DNA from: Fretibacter sp964410285
GTDB taxonomy: Bacteria > Pseudomonadota > Alphaproteobacteria > Caulobacterales > Maricaulaceae
Reading direction: 5' to 3'
Length of the DNA: 64,000 bases
Assembly (NCBI GenBank): GCA_964410285.1
Contig: CAYPFR010000001.1
Coordinates: forward strand, 620,001 to 684,000
The translations under genes and the position numbers were made by a program. The notes beneath the pieces are model-generated. The model was not told the DNA's origin and did not search any database. It saw nothing but the letters and a program-made list of their open reading frames with translations. Shown piece after piece: positions 16,129-24,281 of the stretch; the stretch's first letter is position 1; the number at the start of each line of letters is the position of its first letter.

Positions 16129-17979
16129 ATGAGCGCACGTGATTCTCTTTCTGCATACCCGTCCCAAGCTGCGCTGCTTCAAACCCCCGCTGCCACTTTG
16201 TCCTCGGTCTTTGGCTTTGATAATTTCCGCTTGGGCCAAGAAGAGGTCATTGATGAATTAATGGCTGGGAAAAATGTTCTCGCCGTGATGCCGACGGGGG
16301 CAGGCAAATCGCTGTGTTATCAAGTGCCGGCCTTATTATTTAGCGGCGTAAGCGTTGTGGTTTCCCCGCTTGTCGCCCTTATGGATAACCAAGCCGCGGG
16401 CCTGCGCGCGAACGGAGTTTCTGTGGCCTGCATACATTCGGGGCAATCACGCGAAGAAAATATCGCCCAGTGGAAGACAGCGGCCAGCGGGCAAAGCAAG
16501 CTGATCTATCTCTCCCCCGAGCGCCTGATGACACCGCGTATGTTATCTGCGATGCGGGCCTTAGGGCCGGATATGTTCGTGATTGACGAGGCCCACTGCG
16601 TGAGCAAATGGGGACCCGCATTTCGGCCGGAATATGCCCAGCTCTGTGAGCTGAAATCCCATTTCCCAGAGGCGCGCATTGCCGCCTTTACCGCGACGGC
16701 CGACGCCGCGACGCGCGAAGATATTGCGCAATCTCTATTTGGCAGCAAGGGCCGGATTATCGTGCAGGGATTTGATCGTCCGAATTTGTCCCTTGCCATC
16801 AGTCCAAAAACCGATCGCAAAAAACAGCTCCTTGATTTTGTTGACGGCGTGCGCGGGCAGTCGGGCATTGTCTACGCGCTGTCGCGAAAGAATACCGAAG
16901 AGTTTGCTGCCCATTTGCGTGCGGCGGGGATAAAGGCATTGCCCTATCATGCCGGCCTTGATGCGCAGCTTCGGTTTGAGACCCAAGAGCGCTTCATGGC
17001 CGAAGAGGGCCTCGTGATTGTCGCCACTATTGCCTTTGGTATGGGGATTGATAAGCCGGATATTCGCTTTGTCTATCACACGAATCTGCCCGGCTCGCTT
17101 GAAGCCTATTATCAGGAGATTGGCCGCGCGGGGCGGGACGGCGCGCCGGCGCTAACGGGGATGTGCTACGGCATGGATGATGTGCGGATGCGCCGTCAGT
17201 TCATTATGGACGAAGCTAGCGAAACTGATCATCAAATCCGCGAAATGCGCCGCCTGGATGCGCTGCTGGCCTATTGCGAGGCCTCGGGGTGCCGCCGCCA
17301 AGTTATGCTTGCCTATTTCGGAGAGACGGCAGAGCCATGCGGGAATTGCGATAATTGCGATAACCCGCCGGAAATGCTCGAGGCGACAGACCAACTCCGC
17401 TATGTTTTGGAGGCGATTATCGAAACCGGCTCGCGCTTTGGCCAAGGGCAGATTGTTGCGGTGGCGCGCGGAGCCGATACAGAAAAGGTGCGTAAATTTG
17501 GCCATGAGCGCCTGCCAAGCTATGGGCGGGCCAAAGCCATTGGCGCGCCCTATCTTCAGGCGCTCATTCGCCAAGCGCTGGCGAGCGGGCATTTGGATAT
17601 GGATATTTCCCGCTTTGGCGCGCTGACTGTAACCGATAAAGGGAAAGCTGTTTTGCAGGGGCGTGAGCGTTTTTTCTGCAAAGCCATTCGTACGAATACG
17701 CGGGCCAGCCGCCCAGACCGTGCGCGCCGCAAACTCGCGCAGGAAAGCGCGTTATCAGACCGCGACGCGGCGCTGTTTGCGGCCTTAAAACGTAAGCGTA
17801 TGGAAATCGCCCGCGCCCTTGCCAAGCCGGCTTATGTTGTGTTCTCGGACGCGGTCTTGATTGATATGGCCAAGACACGGCCCGCAAACCGCGCAGAAAT
17901 GCTGAGCGTCTCTGGTGTGGGCGAGGCCAAATTTGAAAAATTCGGTGAGCGATTTTTGGAGGTGATTTGGGAGCCGTGA
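16129..17979 (+). CDS. recQ: ATP-dependent DNA helicase RecQ, altered aromatic-rich loop
   Basis: A 3'-5' DNA helicase of recombination and replication repair, 616 residues. Order of domains: Q motif and Walker A MPTGAGKS near residue 56, DEAH box near residue 150, helicase C domain with GRAGRDG near residue 330, the zinc site C...CGNCDNC near residues 380-410, a winged helix, and a C-terminal HRDC domain ending the protein. The loop after DEAH reads SKWGPAFRPEY where RecQ normally has SQWGHDFRPEY, so the His and Asp are Pro and Ala. ATG 16129 was preferred to 16084 because the extra residues are not family-like. It converges with the next gene with one base between stops. Confidence 0.92.
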   Translation: MSARDSLSAYPSQAALLQTPAATLSSVFGFDNFRLGQEEVIDELMAGKNVLAVMPTGAGKSLCYQVPALLFSGVSVVVSPLVALMDNQAAGLRANGVSVACIHSGQSREENIAQWKTAASGQSKLIYLSPERLMTPRMLSAMRALGPDMFVIDEAHCVSKWGPAFRPEYAQLCELKSHFPEARIAAFTATADAATREDIAQSLFGSKGRIIVQGFDRPNLSLAISPKTDRKKQLLDFVDGVRGQSGIVYALSRKNTEEFAAHLRAAGIKALPYHAGLDAQLRFETQERFMAEEGLVIVATIAFGMGIDKPDIRFVYHTNLPGSLEAYYQEIGRAGRDGAPALTGMCYGMDDVRMRRQFIMDEASETDHQIREMRRLDALLAYCEASGCRRQVMLAYFGETAEPCGNCDNCDNPPEMLEATDQLRYVLEAIIETGSRFGQGQIVAVARGADTEKVRKFGHERLPSYGRAKAIGAPYLQALIRQALASGHLDMDISRFGALTVTDKGKAVLQGRERFFCKAIRTNTRASRPDRARRKLAQESALSDRDAALFAALKRKRMEIARALAKPAYVVFSDAVLIDMAKTRPANRAEMLSVSGVGEAKFEKFGERFLEVIWEP

Positions 17980-17980
17980 G

Positions 17981-18523
17981 CTATCCTAGTTTTGACGCAC
18001 AGTCTGGTGCGGGTATCAGGCCTTGGCTATTGACCTGCGTTTTAACGGCAAAGTTTGGCGCGGCGCTTTTATCATAACGGATTTCGATCATGACCGATTG
18101 CGAGAGAATATCTCCCGGGGCGCGGGCGGTCTTTTGCGCGGCAGCGTATATAATGGAATCTTGCGGCGTGACGGCGCTGGCGCAGTGATTTGCAGGTCCA
18201 GGCATTTGCGCATTCGCGCCAAAAGCGGTTGTGTTAATGTGTCCCTCGCTAAGGACTTGAACCTCAAAGTCGCCGACAGCGCCTGACGCGATCACGGTAA
18301 AGGGCGCATTAGAGGTGACAACCAAGCGGGTGAGGCCCGGCTCACTCGGCAGTCTTGCCATGACGGCGCGCTGCGGGATTTTGAAACTCACGCGGTCAAG
18401 GATTTGGGCATTTGCTGTGTGTCCCAAAAGGCTTGCCGCCGCAATTACGGCCGCGCATTCATAGGCAATATAGGCCAAGACAAAGTTACGGGGTCTAAAT
18501 ATCTTGGATTTCATAAGGGTCAT
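17981..18523 (-). CDS. Secreted hypothetical protein
   Basis: A 180-residue protein with an N-terminal signal peptide: basic start MTLMKSKIFRPR, a hydrophobic stretch and a likely cleavage at TANA|Q near residue 39. The mature part has two regions of beta-rich appearance and three cysteines (HCAS, PDCAS among them), compatible with a small periplasmic beta domain. I do not recognise the family. It faces recQ tail to tail and shares the intergenic promoter region with queC on the other side. The product is probably periplasmic. Confidence 0.65.
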   Translation of the reverse strand: MTLMKSKIFRPRNFVLAYIAYECAAVIAAASLLGHTANAQILDRVSFKIPQRAVMARLPSEPGLTRLVVTSNAPFTVIASGAVGDFEVQVLSEGHINTTAFGANAQMPGPANHCASAVTPQDSIIYAAAQKTARAPGDILSQSVMIEIRYDKSAAPNFAVKTQVNSQGLIPAPDCASKLG

Positions 18524-18714
18524 TGTGGCTCGATTCGCGCAGGGGTTAACTCCATAAGCTCTTCAAGAAGAGTGCCAAGCAGGAAATGCAATCACAGGTC
18601 AAAAAATATAAAAATGCACCTTTTTGTGCAGAGGTGAATATTTTTAGGGCGGGCCTCTGACTATCTTGATCGCGCCACTGGTCAGGGCGAAAAATACCCG
18701 ATAAAGGGACGCGC

Positions 18715-19434
18715 ATGAGCGAAAACATCGCAACATCGGCGCAAAAAGCCCTCATAATGTTCTCTGGCGGGCAAGATAGCGCGACCTGTCTGGCGTGGGC
18801 GTGCGAAAATTTCGAGCAGATTGAGACCATAGGCTTTGAATATGAGCAGCGCCATCATATTGAAATGGCATGCCGGCAGACTGTCTTGCAAAAATTTGCG
18901 GAGGCTTTCCCGCATTGGGGTACTAAATTGGGACAGGATCATATTGTTGATCTCTCGGCTTTGGGGCAAATTTCAGAAACGGCACTGACGCGAGATGTGA
19001 AAATCACCGTCAATGAAACGGGCCTGCCCAGCACATTTGTGCCTGGACGTAATCTTATCTTCCTGAATTTCGCGGCTGCCGTAGGCTTTAGGCGCGGGGC
19101 CTCTGTGTTGATCGGGGGCATGTGCGAGGCGGATTTTTCTGGTTATCCTGATTGCCGCAAAGAGACACTCGACGCGCAGATGCGCGCGATCTCTCTGGGC
19201 ATGGATAGGATGTTTCGCCTTGAAACGCCCCTCATGCACGTCTCCAAGGCGGGGGCATGGGAAATGACCTATGAACTCGGCGGGCAGGCGCTCATTGAGC
19301 TAATTTTGGAGTATAGCCATACATGTTATCATGGCACGCGCGGGGCACGCCATGATTGGGGCTATGGCTGCGGTGATTGCCCCGCCTGCGAGCTACGAGC
19401 CAAGGGCTGGGCGGAGTATGCGCGTGGTCTATAG
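18715..19434 (+). CDS. queC: 7-cyano-7-deazaguanine synthase
   Basis: QueC makes preQ0 from 7-carboxy-7-deazaguanine, ammonia and ATP in queuosine/7-deazapurine biosynthesis. The ATP pyrophosphatase loop FSGGQDSATCL is at residues 16-26, and the C-terminal zinc site is made by the cysteines of SHTCYHGTR and CGDCPAC (near 201 and 220-228). Length 239 is normal. The queE start lies 17 bases inside its end, so the two are coupled. QueD, QueF and other queuosine genes are not in the window. Confidence 0.94.
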   Translation: MSENIATSAQKALIMFSGGQDSATCLAWACENFEQIETIGFEYEQRHHIEMACRQTVLQKFAEAFPHWGTKLGQDHIVDLSALGQISETALTRDVKITVNETGLPSTFVPGRNLIFLNFAAAVGFRRGASVLIGGMCEADFSGYPDCRKETLDAQMRAISLGMDRMFRLETPLMHVSKAGAWEMTYELGGQALIELILEYSHTCYHGTRGARHDWGYGCGDCPACELRAKGWAEYARGL

Positions 19435-20074
19435 CGTCAAAGAAATCTACCTTACGATACAGGGGGAGGGCGGTCAGACCGGCTTGCCTGCCGTGTTTTT
19501 GCGCTTTGCCGGATGTAACCTTTGGAACGGACTAGAGAGCGGGCGGGCGCAGGCCATATGCAAATTTTGTGATACCGATTTCATCGGCACGGACGGATTG
19601 GGTGGCGGCAAGTTTGAAAGCCCGGCGGCGCTTGCCAAAGCCGTGAGCGCGGCATGGCCAAAAAATCAGCACAACCGCTGGGTGGTCTGTACTGGCGGGG
19701 AGCCGCTTCTGCAGCTTGATCCTCCGCTGATTAAGGCGCTGCACGATCAGGGCTTTAAAATCGCGGTTGAGAGTAATGGGACGCTGCGCGCACCCGGGGG
19801 TATTGATTGGCTCTGTGTCTCCCCTAAAGCAGGGGCGGCGCTGGCGCAGACCTGCGGCGATGAGCTTAAGCTTGTTTATCCGCAAGAAGAAAACCATCCA
19901 GAGGATTTCGCGGGGCTCGATTTCGCGCAGTTCTCATTGCAGCCGCGCGATGCCAGCGCCGAAGGCCAAGCGGAGAAAAATGCAGATTATCTTCAGGCTG
20001 CGCTTGAGTATTGCATGGCGCATCCAAAGTGGCGGCTTTCGCTGCAAACGCATAAACTGATTAATATCCCCTAG
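19418..20074 (+). CDS. queE: 7-carboxy-7-deazaguanine synthase (radical SAM)
   Basis: QueE rearranges 6-carboxytetrahydropterin to 7-carboxy-7-deazaguanine, the step before QueC. The 218-residue product starts at ATG 19418 (MRVVYSVKEIYLTIQGEG) inside queC; the frame extends further upstream but family alignment supports this start. The cluster motif is a C-x14-C-x2-C variant: Cys in FAGCNLW, then CKFC, with a 14-residue insert. This longer spacing is known in many QueE proteins and is not a defect. A TGGEPLLQ motif for SAM binding follows. Confidence 0.93.
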   Translation: MRVVYSVKEIYLTIQGEGGQTGLPAVFLRFAGCNLWNGLESGRAQAICKFCDTDFIGTDGLGGGKFESPAALAKAVSAAWPKNQHNRWVVCTGGEPLLQLDPPLIKALHDQGFKIAVESNGTLRAPGGIDWLCVSPKAGAALAQTCGDELKLVYPQEENHPEDFAGLDFAQFSLQPRDASAEGQAEKNADYLQAALEYCMAHPKWRLSLQTHKLINIP

Positions 20075-20205
20075 TGTCTCTTTGCCCCGCAAGATTTTAA
20101 CTCAAGATTAAGCCTAAAGCTTAGCGCTATCCTAGGGCGGCAGGCGTAGGGTCAGCGGCGGAAACTGCGGCGTATGGGACGCGGCGGCGCAGCGGAGAAG
20201 CTGAC

Positions 20206-20895
20206 ATGGATATGGAAAATATGGGCGGCGGCGCAGTTGTAAAGCTCCTGCGGTTTTTTAAAAATGTGAAAAATTTCCGTTCGCTTTCGCCTATGGGTAA
20301 GCTGCGCACTGTAGCTGTGCCTGTGGTGCCGGCCGCCTTATTTGGGGTGAGCGCTTTGAGCGGAAGTTTGCAAGCCGCTTCGATAAGCGAAACCCTGCAG
20401 ATTGGTCCTTTACAACAGGTGATGATGCAGGACTGTATTGATAATCATGATGAAAAAATGGTCGAGTTCGGACAGAGAGTGTCTATCACTCAGGGCTGTG
20501 CCTGTACCGCCAAGCTCGTGTCCTCCGTGACCCCGCCTGCCCATTACAAAGCTTATCGAGCTTTGCATAAGTTCAATCTGGGGCAGTGGGATTGGGAATA
20601 TGAGTCGACCACGCAAGACGCCCAGACCGTAGAATATGAAATGCGGCTGACCGCTGGCCTTGAGGACATAGCAAAAAGCGCGGGGGTCAATGTCAAAGGA
20701 TTGCGCCATATGAACGGCTATATTAATTCAGCGGAAACCGTTTGCGATATGACAGAGAGCTATGTCGGTAACTCCGGCGCGGAACTGGCGGGCCTTCGGC
20801 CGCTGGATACTCCGATCTGGGAGGGGGAGAGTGACGGCGTTGTGCAAATTTCCTTGCGCGGCGCGCAGGAGCCCCTTCGTGTGTCCCTCAAATAG
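20206..20895 (+). CDS. Hypothetical protein with N-terminal signal/anchor
   Basis: A 229-residue protein. The N-terminus has a positively charged stretch and then a hydrophobic segment ending at SGSLQAAS near residue 65, which could be an uncleaved anchor or a late signal sequence. The rest appears soluble, with cysteines near residues 83, 104, 106 and 186 (MQDCIDN, GCACTAK, ETVCDM) that could form disulfides in the periplasm. I do not recognise a family. A GGAG box before ATG 20206 supports the start. It stands alone on its strand, with leftward genes beginning just beyond it. Confidence 0.6.
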   Translation: MDMENMGGGAVVKLLRFFKNVKNFRSLSPMGKLRTVAVPVVPAALFGVSALSGSLQAASISETLQIGPLQQVMMQDCIDNHDEKMVEFGQRVSITQGCACTAKLVSSVTPPAHYKAYRALHKFNLGQWDWEYESTTQDAQTVEYEMRLTAGLEDIAKSAGVNVKGLRHMNGYINSAETVCDMTESYVGNSGAELAGLRPLDTPIWEGESDGVVQISLRGAQEPLRVSLK

Positions 20896-20929
20896 ACAGG
20901 CCTAAGGACCGTTGCGCAAAGAGCCTTGA

Positions 20930-21535
20930 TTAGCTCGTGAGTTGCTTAGCGGCTTTTCTGGCAAATCGGTCAAAACTGCGGTGAGCATCTGTCCATGTGC
21001 CGGTAAAGGCCGCGTCGCGAATATCATCTTCGTAGAATTTATACTGCATATTTCCGAGCGGCTGCCCGCTGGCCGAGAGAAGCTCAGCTTCAATCTCCGC
21101 GCCGCCCAATCCGAAGCTGCGGTAGGATAGGCCCGGCTCTTTGGAAAGCTGGTTGATTGTGGGCCGGTTGGGCTTAGCATTTGTCAACGTCACCCGCAGC
21201 ACGGTCGGCGCGTTATCAGATAGCGTGATGCCCTTGCGAGTAAATTGCGCCGCGACTTTGCGTTCAAGACGTGCTTGGAGGCGCGCTATATCGCGCTCGC
21301 CGTAGTTTCCGTTCTTGCCAAAGCCCTTACCAAATCGAGAACCGGATCCTCGGTCGCTGAGTTTTTTTGGCAAATTTTCTGCGCGGTAGGCAAGCTCCTC
21401 GCCAATGATGACTTCGAGTTTCACAGCGCCGGAGAGCGGTGCCTCGACTGTGCTTTGAAAATTGCTGCGTGCCGAAGCGGGCGCCGCAAGGGTGAGGGCT
21501 GAAATCAGAAAAATGGTGGATAGGTGTTGACGCAT
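20930..21535 (-). CDS. Secreted hypothetical protein (201 aa)
   Basis: The product has a clear signal peptide, MRQHLSTIFLISALTLAAP with cleavage near ASA|RS (about residue 22). The mature part has a Gly/Lys-rich segment (GSGSRFGKGFGKNGNYGE, residues 64-81) and then a domain running to SFDRFARKAAKQLTS. The layout, with a closing helix predicted near the end, recalls periplasmic or outer-membrane proteins of the DUF4410/DUF3313 kind, but that link is weak. It lies 88 bases after the repeat lipoprotein gene on the same strand and may be the last gene of that transcript. Confidence 0.6.
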   Translation of the reverse strand: MRQHLSTIFLISALTLAAPASARSNFQSTVEAPLSGAVKLEVIIGEELAYRAENLPKKLSDRGSGSRFGKGFGKNGNYGERDIARLQARLERKVAAQFTRKGITLSDNAPTVLRVTLTNAKPNRPTINQLSKEPGLSYRSFGLGGAEIEAELLSASGQPLGNMQYKFYEDDIRDAAFTGTWTDAHRSFDRFARKAAKQLTS

Positions 21536-21623
21536 AATGAGCTCCTTGCTTAACGGCTAGCAGGAATTCAGCCTTTTTTCAATGCGCTCACCTAGATGTG
21601 AAGATGGTCAGAGCAGCCTTTAA

Positions 21624-22100
21624 TCAGGCGCGCGCGTCAACAAACACGTTCAATAGACCCTTAATGCCCTTTAGCGCTTGCAGCTCCGCATTTAATTCCA
21701 TGGCCTGAATATCGCGCGTGACGGTCACGATCTTGCCGCTCAAATCCACTGCCTTGGTCGTGAGCGTTAAAACGCGTGCCGAGGTATCAAGCGCTTTGTC
21801 GGTGATTTTTACGGGTACTGACCCAATATAATAAATGCCTTTACCTGTCGCGGCGACTGTCTTGCCGGCAAATTTACCGGTTTCATACACAGATTTTCCG
21901 GCAAACCGTCCGGTGTGATAGACAGATTTCCCTGCAAATTCTCCCGTTTTATAGACTGTTTTACCCGCTAACTCGCCTGTCTTATAGACGGCTTTAAAGG
22001 GCAAGGCCGCAACCTTACCCGTCGTTTTCGCCACGCCGCAAGCCGGCAATGTCGAAGCAATTACGCTTATGACGGCAAGTTTTAAAGCTGTTCTCGGCAT
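21624..22100 (-). CDS. Lipoprotein with 11-residue tandem repeats
   Basis: A 158-residue lipoprotein. Signal MPRTALKLAVISVIASTLPAC ends in the lipobox LPAC with Cys at residue 21. Residues about 35-90 hold five tandem copies of an 11-residue unit, AGK-S/T-VY-x-TG-x-F, for example AGKTVYKTGEF and AGKSVYHTGRF; the rest ends in a mostly alpha-helical tail. An 11-residue period fits amphipathic helical repeats (as in LEA-like or membrane-surface proteins). ATG 22100 was chosen because GGAGA precedes it and it gives the lipoprotein signal; the frame is open to 22163. It follows the moxR operon on the same strand after 87 bases. The function is unknown. Confidence 0.65.
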   Translation of the reverse strand: MPRTALKLAVISVIASTLPACGVAKTTGKVAALPFKAVYKTGELAGKTVYKTGEFAGKSVYHTGRFAGKSVYETGKFAGKTVAATGKGIYYIGSVPVKITDKALDTSARVLTLTTKAVDLSGKIVTVTRDIQAMELNAELQALKGIKGLLNVFVDARA

Positions 22101-22187
22101 GGAGTCTCCGGCAGTTTTATCGTTTCTATTTAGGCCTTCTACTGCAATATGGCAAAAAAACACTTAAGACGGCAGCAAAAATAGCAG

Positions 22188-24281
22188 CTATGCCCCCTCT
22201 CGCCGCCAAGCCCACCCTAAAGCCAGCGCCGCAAGGAGCGCATAGAGCCAAGATGGGGCCAGCGGCGTTCGGCGAGAGGCCTCTACCGTATAGGCGTCAT
22301 GAGCGATAAGTCCCATCCAGTTCTCGCCCGAGGTTTTCGCCCCTTTTTTCACGCGGCGAAGCGTAGGAATATCGGTTCCGTCGCCCGTCATTTTTATGAG
22401 CCCGCCTGTGCTGGATGTTAGGGGAGATAATATGTCGGTGCTTGGCATCAGATCAGCATATTCTGTTGGGTTCAGCGCGCCAATAGCGGTGACCGTGCTA
22501 AGCTGGTCTCCCGACAACCGGTAAGCGCCTTGTCCCGCTGCCTCTACAAATCCGGTGAACCGGCCCTCGCCTGCGGGCTTAAGCTCGACCGTCTCGCGGC
22601 TGCCGTCGGGTTTTTGTACCGTGACCGGGCCAGCGGTCTCAGATAGGCCGCGCCGTTCAATTTCGATCTTGCCGCCTTCGGCCCGCGCGGAAAGCCGCTC
22701 GGCCGCCAGATCAGGTTCCCCCATCAGCCAATGAGAAAGGCGGCGAAACATCTCTGAATATGGACCGCCGCCTTGGAACCCTTTGGCCCAGAGCCAAGCC
22801 TGATCGGACATAAGCATAGCCACGCGGCCGTCGCCGACACGGTCAATCACGAGCAGGGGCTCTGCGCTGGGGCCCTCCATAAGGACATCGCCAGAGACGA
22901 CATTACTCTCGATAATGCGGTACCATGGGCCCCAATTATCGGCCTCTTTTCCGGCAAATCCCGCCGTGATTGGATGTCGCCGACCTTTTTCATTAAGCTG
23001 CGCGCGGTAGCTTTCGTTAAAGGTTTTGCCCGTGGGCCGCGCAGGTAGGACCGCCGCGAGCGGGGAGCGAAACAGGCTGGCATTTGTCGCAAAGGGCGGG
23101 CCTGTCGCCACCAATAGCGCGCCGCCATTTTCGACATATTGCGCAATGTTTTGCAAATAAATCGGCCGCAATAAAGGGGAGCTACGTCCGCGGCGGCGGC
23201 TCGTCCCGCGACGGCGAAACTGATCAAAAATTATCAAGTCAAATTCTTCTAACTCTTCATTAAAAAGTTGATCGGTTGGAAAAGCAATCAGCGATAACTC
23301 AGGCGAGCCAGCGCGAGTATTTTTCACGCGGGGATTTGTCAAAATCGTAAATTGCACGAGGTCAATCGCGGGGTCCGATTTTAGCAAATTGCGCCACGCT
23401 CGCCCGCCCATATGGGGCTCGCCCGTCACAAGTAAAACCTGCAGCCGATCGCGGATGCCAGAGATTTCAGAAATGAACACATTATTCTTAAGGGTCAGTT
23501 CACCTGGCGCCGCCTCAACCTCCAGTTCAACCGTATTTACGCCTCGCCGCTCAATGGTTAGAGGAATGGCAATCCGGTTTCCGATAGTTGCCGGAAATTT
23601 GGCCTTTATCTCGCCGTTTAGCTTTATAAGAATGGTGGCACGCTCGCCCTCATGGCCGGGGTCCTCAACAAGAACTTCAAATTCGGCTTGCTCCCCAACA
23701 AGGCCGTAGCGCGGGGCCAATGCTGTGCGGATACGGCGGTCGCGCCGCTCCGGATCGCCAATGACCAGAGCGTGGAAGGGCACGCCGTCAGGCAGGAGCG
23801 CCTGCGGGGCCTCGGGGAGGTCATGGACCTGTCCGTCTGTAATGGCAATCACGCCCGCAAGGCGTGAGGTCGGAACATTACCAAGGGCCTCAATCAGCGT
23901 ACTGGTAAGCCGCGTGCCGTCGTTGTCAACGGGGATGCGGGCGGTGATAATGTCTAGATTATTGTCCGCGCCCAATTTTTCCTCTAGCGCGCGAGACGCG
24001 GCGGCGCTCATTTGCGTGCGCTCACCTAGGCTGGTCGATTCCGAGCCGTCCGTCAGAACCAAGACAACATCGCGCAGCGGATTACGGCTCTCCTCCACGT
24101 CTTGCGGGTTTGCCAGTGCAGCAATCAAAATAAAAGCCGCTAACGTGCGCAAAAACATAGAGCCTAGCCGTCCTGCGCCGGCGAAAAATGCCGCAATGAG
24201 CGCGGCGGAGCCAAACAGGGCGATCAAGGGCCAAGGGATAAGCGGGTCAAAGGCGAAAGAGGTCAGCAGGCCAGAGAACAT
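22188..24281 (-). CDS. Membrane protein with vWA-like and glutamine-amidotransferase-like domains (moxR operon)
   Basis: A 697-residue protein, last core gene of the moxR operon. Two helices lie near residues 14-55, then a vWA-like domain with an intact metal-site motif DGSES (residue 82 onward) and a later AITDGQ. A class I glutamine-amidotransferase-like domain follows around residues 330-490 (FDLIIFDQFRRRG, YVENGGALLVATGPPF), without an evident catalytic Cys triad. One helix near the C-terminus anchors it. Proteins of this layout accompany MoxR/DUF58 genes in Alphaproteobacteria; the role is probably envelope or complex assembly, but is unproven. Its ATG overlaps the preceding stop as TAATG. 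Confidence 0.75.
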   Translation of the reverse strand: MFSGLLTSFAFDPLIPWPLIALFGSAALIAAFFAGAGRLGSMFLRTLAAFILIAALANPQDVEESRNPLRDVVLVLTDGSESTSLGERTQMSAAASRALEEKLGADNNLDIITARIPVDNDGTRLTSTLIEALGNVPTSRLAGVIAITDGQVHDLPEAPQALLPDGVPFHALVIGDPERRDRRIRTALAPRYGLVGEQAEFEVLVEDPGHEGERATILIKLNGEIKAKFPATIGNRIAIPLTIERRGVNTVELEVEAAPGELTLKNNVFISEISGIRDRLQVLLVTGEPHMGGRAWRNLLKSDPAIDLVQFTILTNPRVKNTRAGSPELSLIAFPTDQLFNEELEEFDLIIFDQFRRRGTSRRRGRSSPLLRPIYLQNIAQYVENGGALLVATGPPFATNASLFRSPLAAVLPARPTGKTFNESYRAQLNEKGRRHPITAGFAGKEADNWGPWYRIIESNVVSGDVLMEGPSAEPLLVIDRVGDGRVAMLMSDQAWLWAKGFQGGGPYSEMFRRLSHWLMGEPDLAAERLSARAEGGKIEIERRGLSETAGPVTVQKPDGSRETVELKPAGEGRFTGFVEAAGQGAYRLSGDQLSTVTAIGALNPTEYADLMPSTDILSPLTSSTGGLIKMTGDGTDIPTLRRVKKGAKTSGENWMGLIAHDAYTVEASRRTPLAPSWLYALLAALALGWAWRREGA

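Noticed and set aside
18524..18714. preQ1 riboswitch before queC
   Set aside because: Hairpins are present (CTCTTC-AA-GAAGAG at 18559-18572; TGCAC...GTGCA) but the preQ1-I core with its A-rich tail pairing is not recognisable.
21830..22000. DNA tandem repeats of 33 bases as a non-coding satellite
   Set aside because: They fall in frame inside the lipoprotein gene and encode the 11-residue repeat, so the protein explains them.
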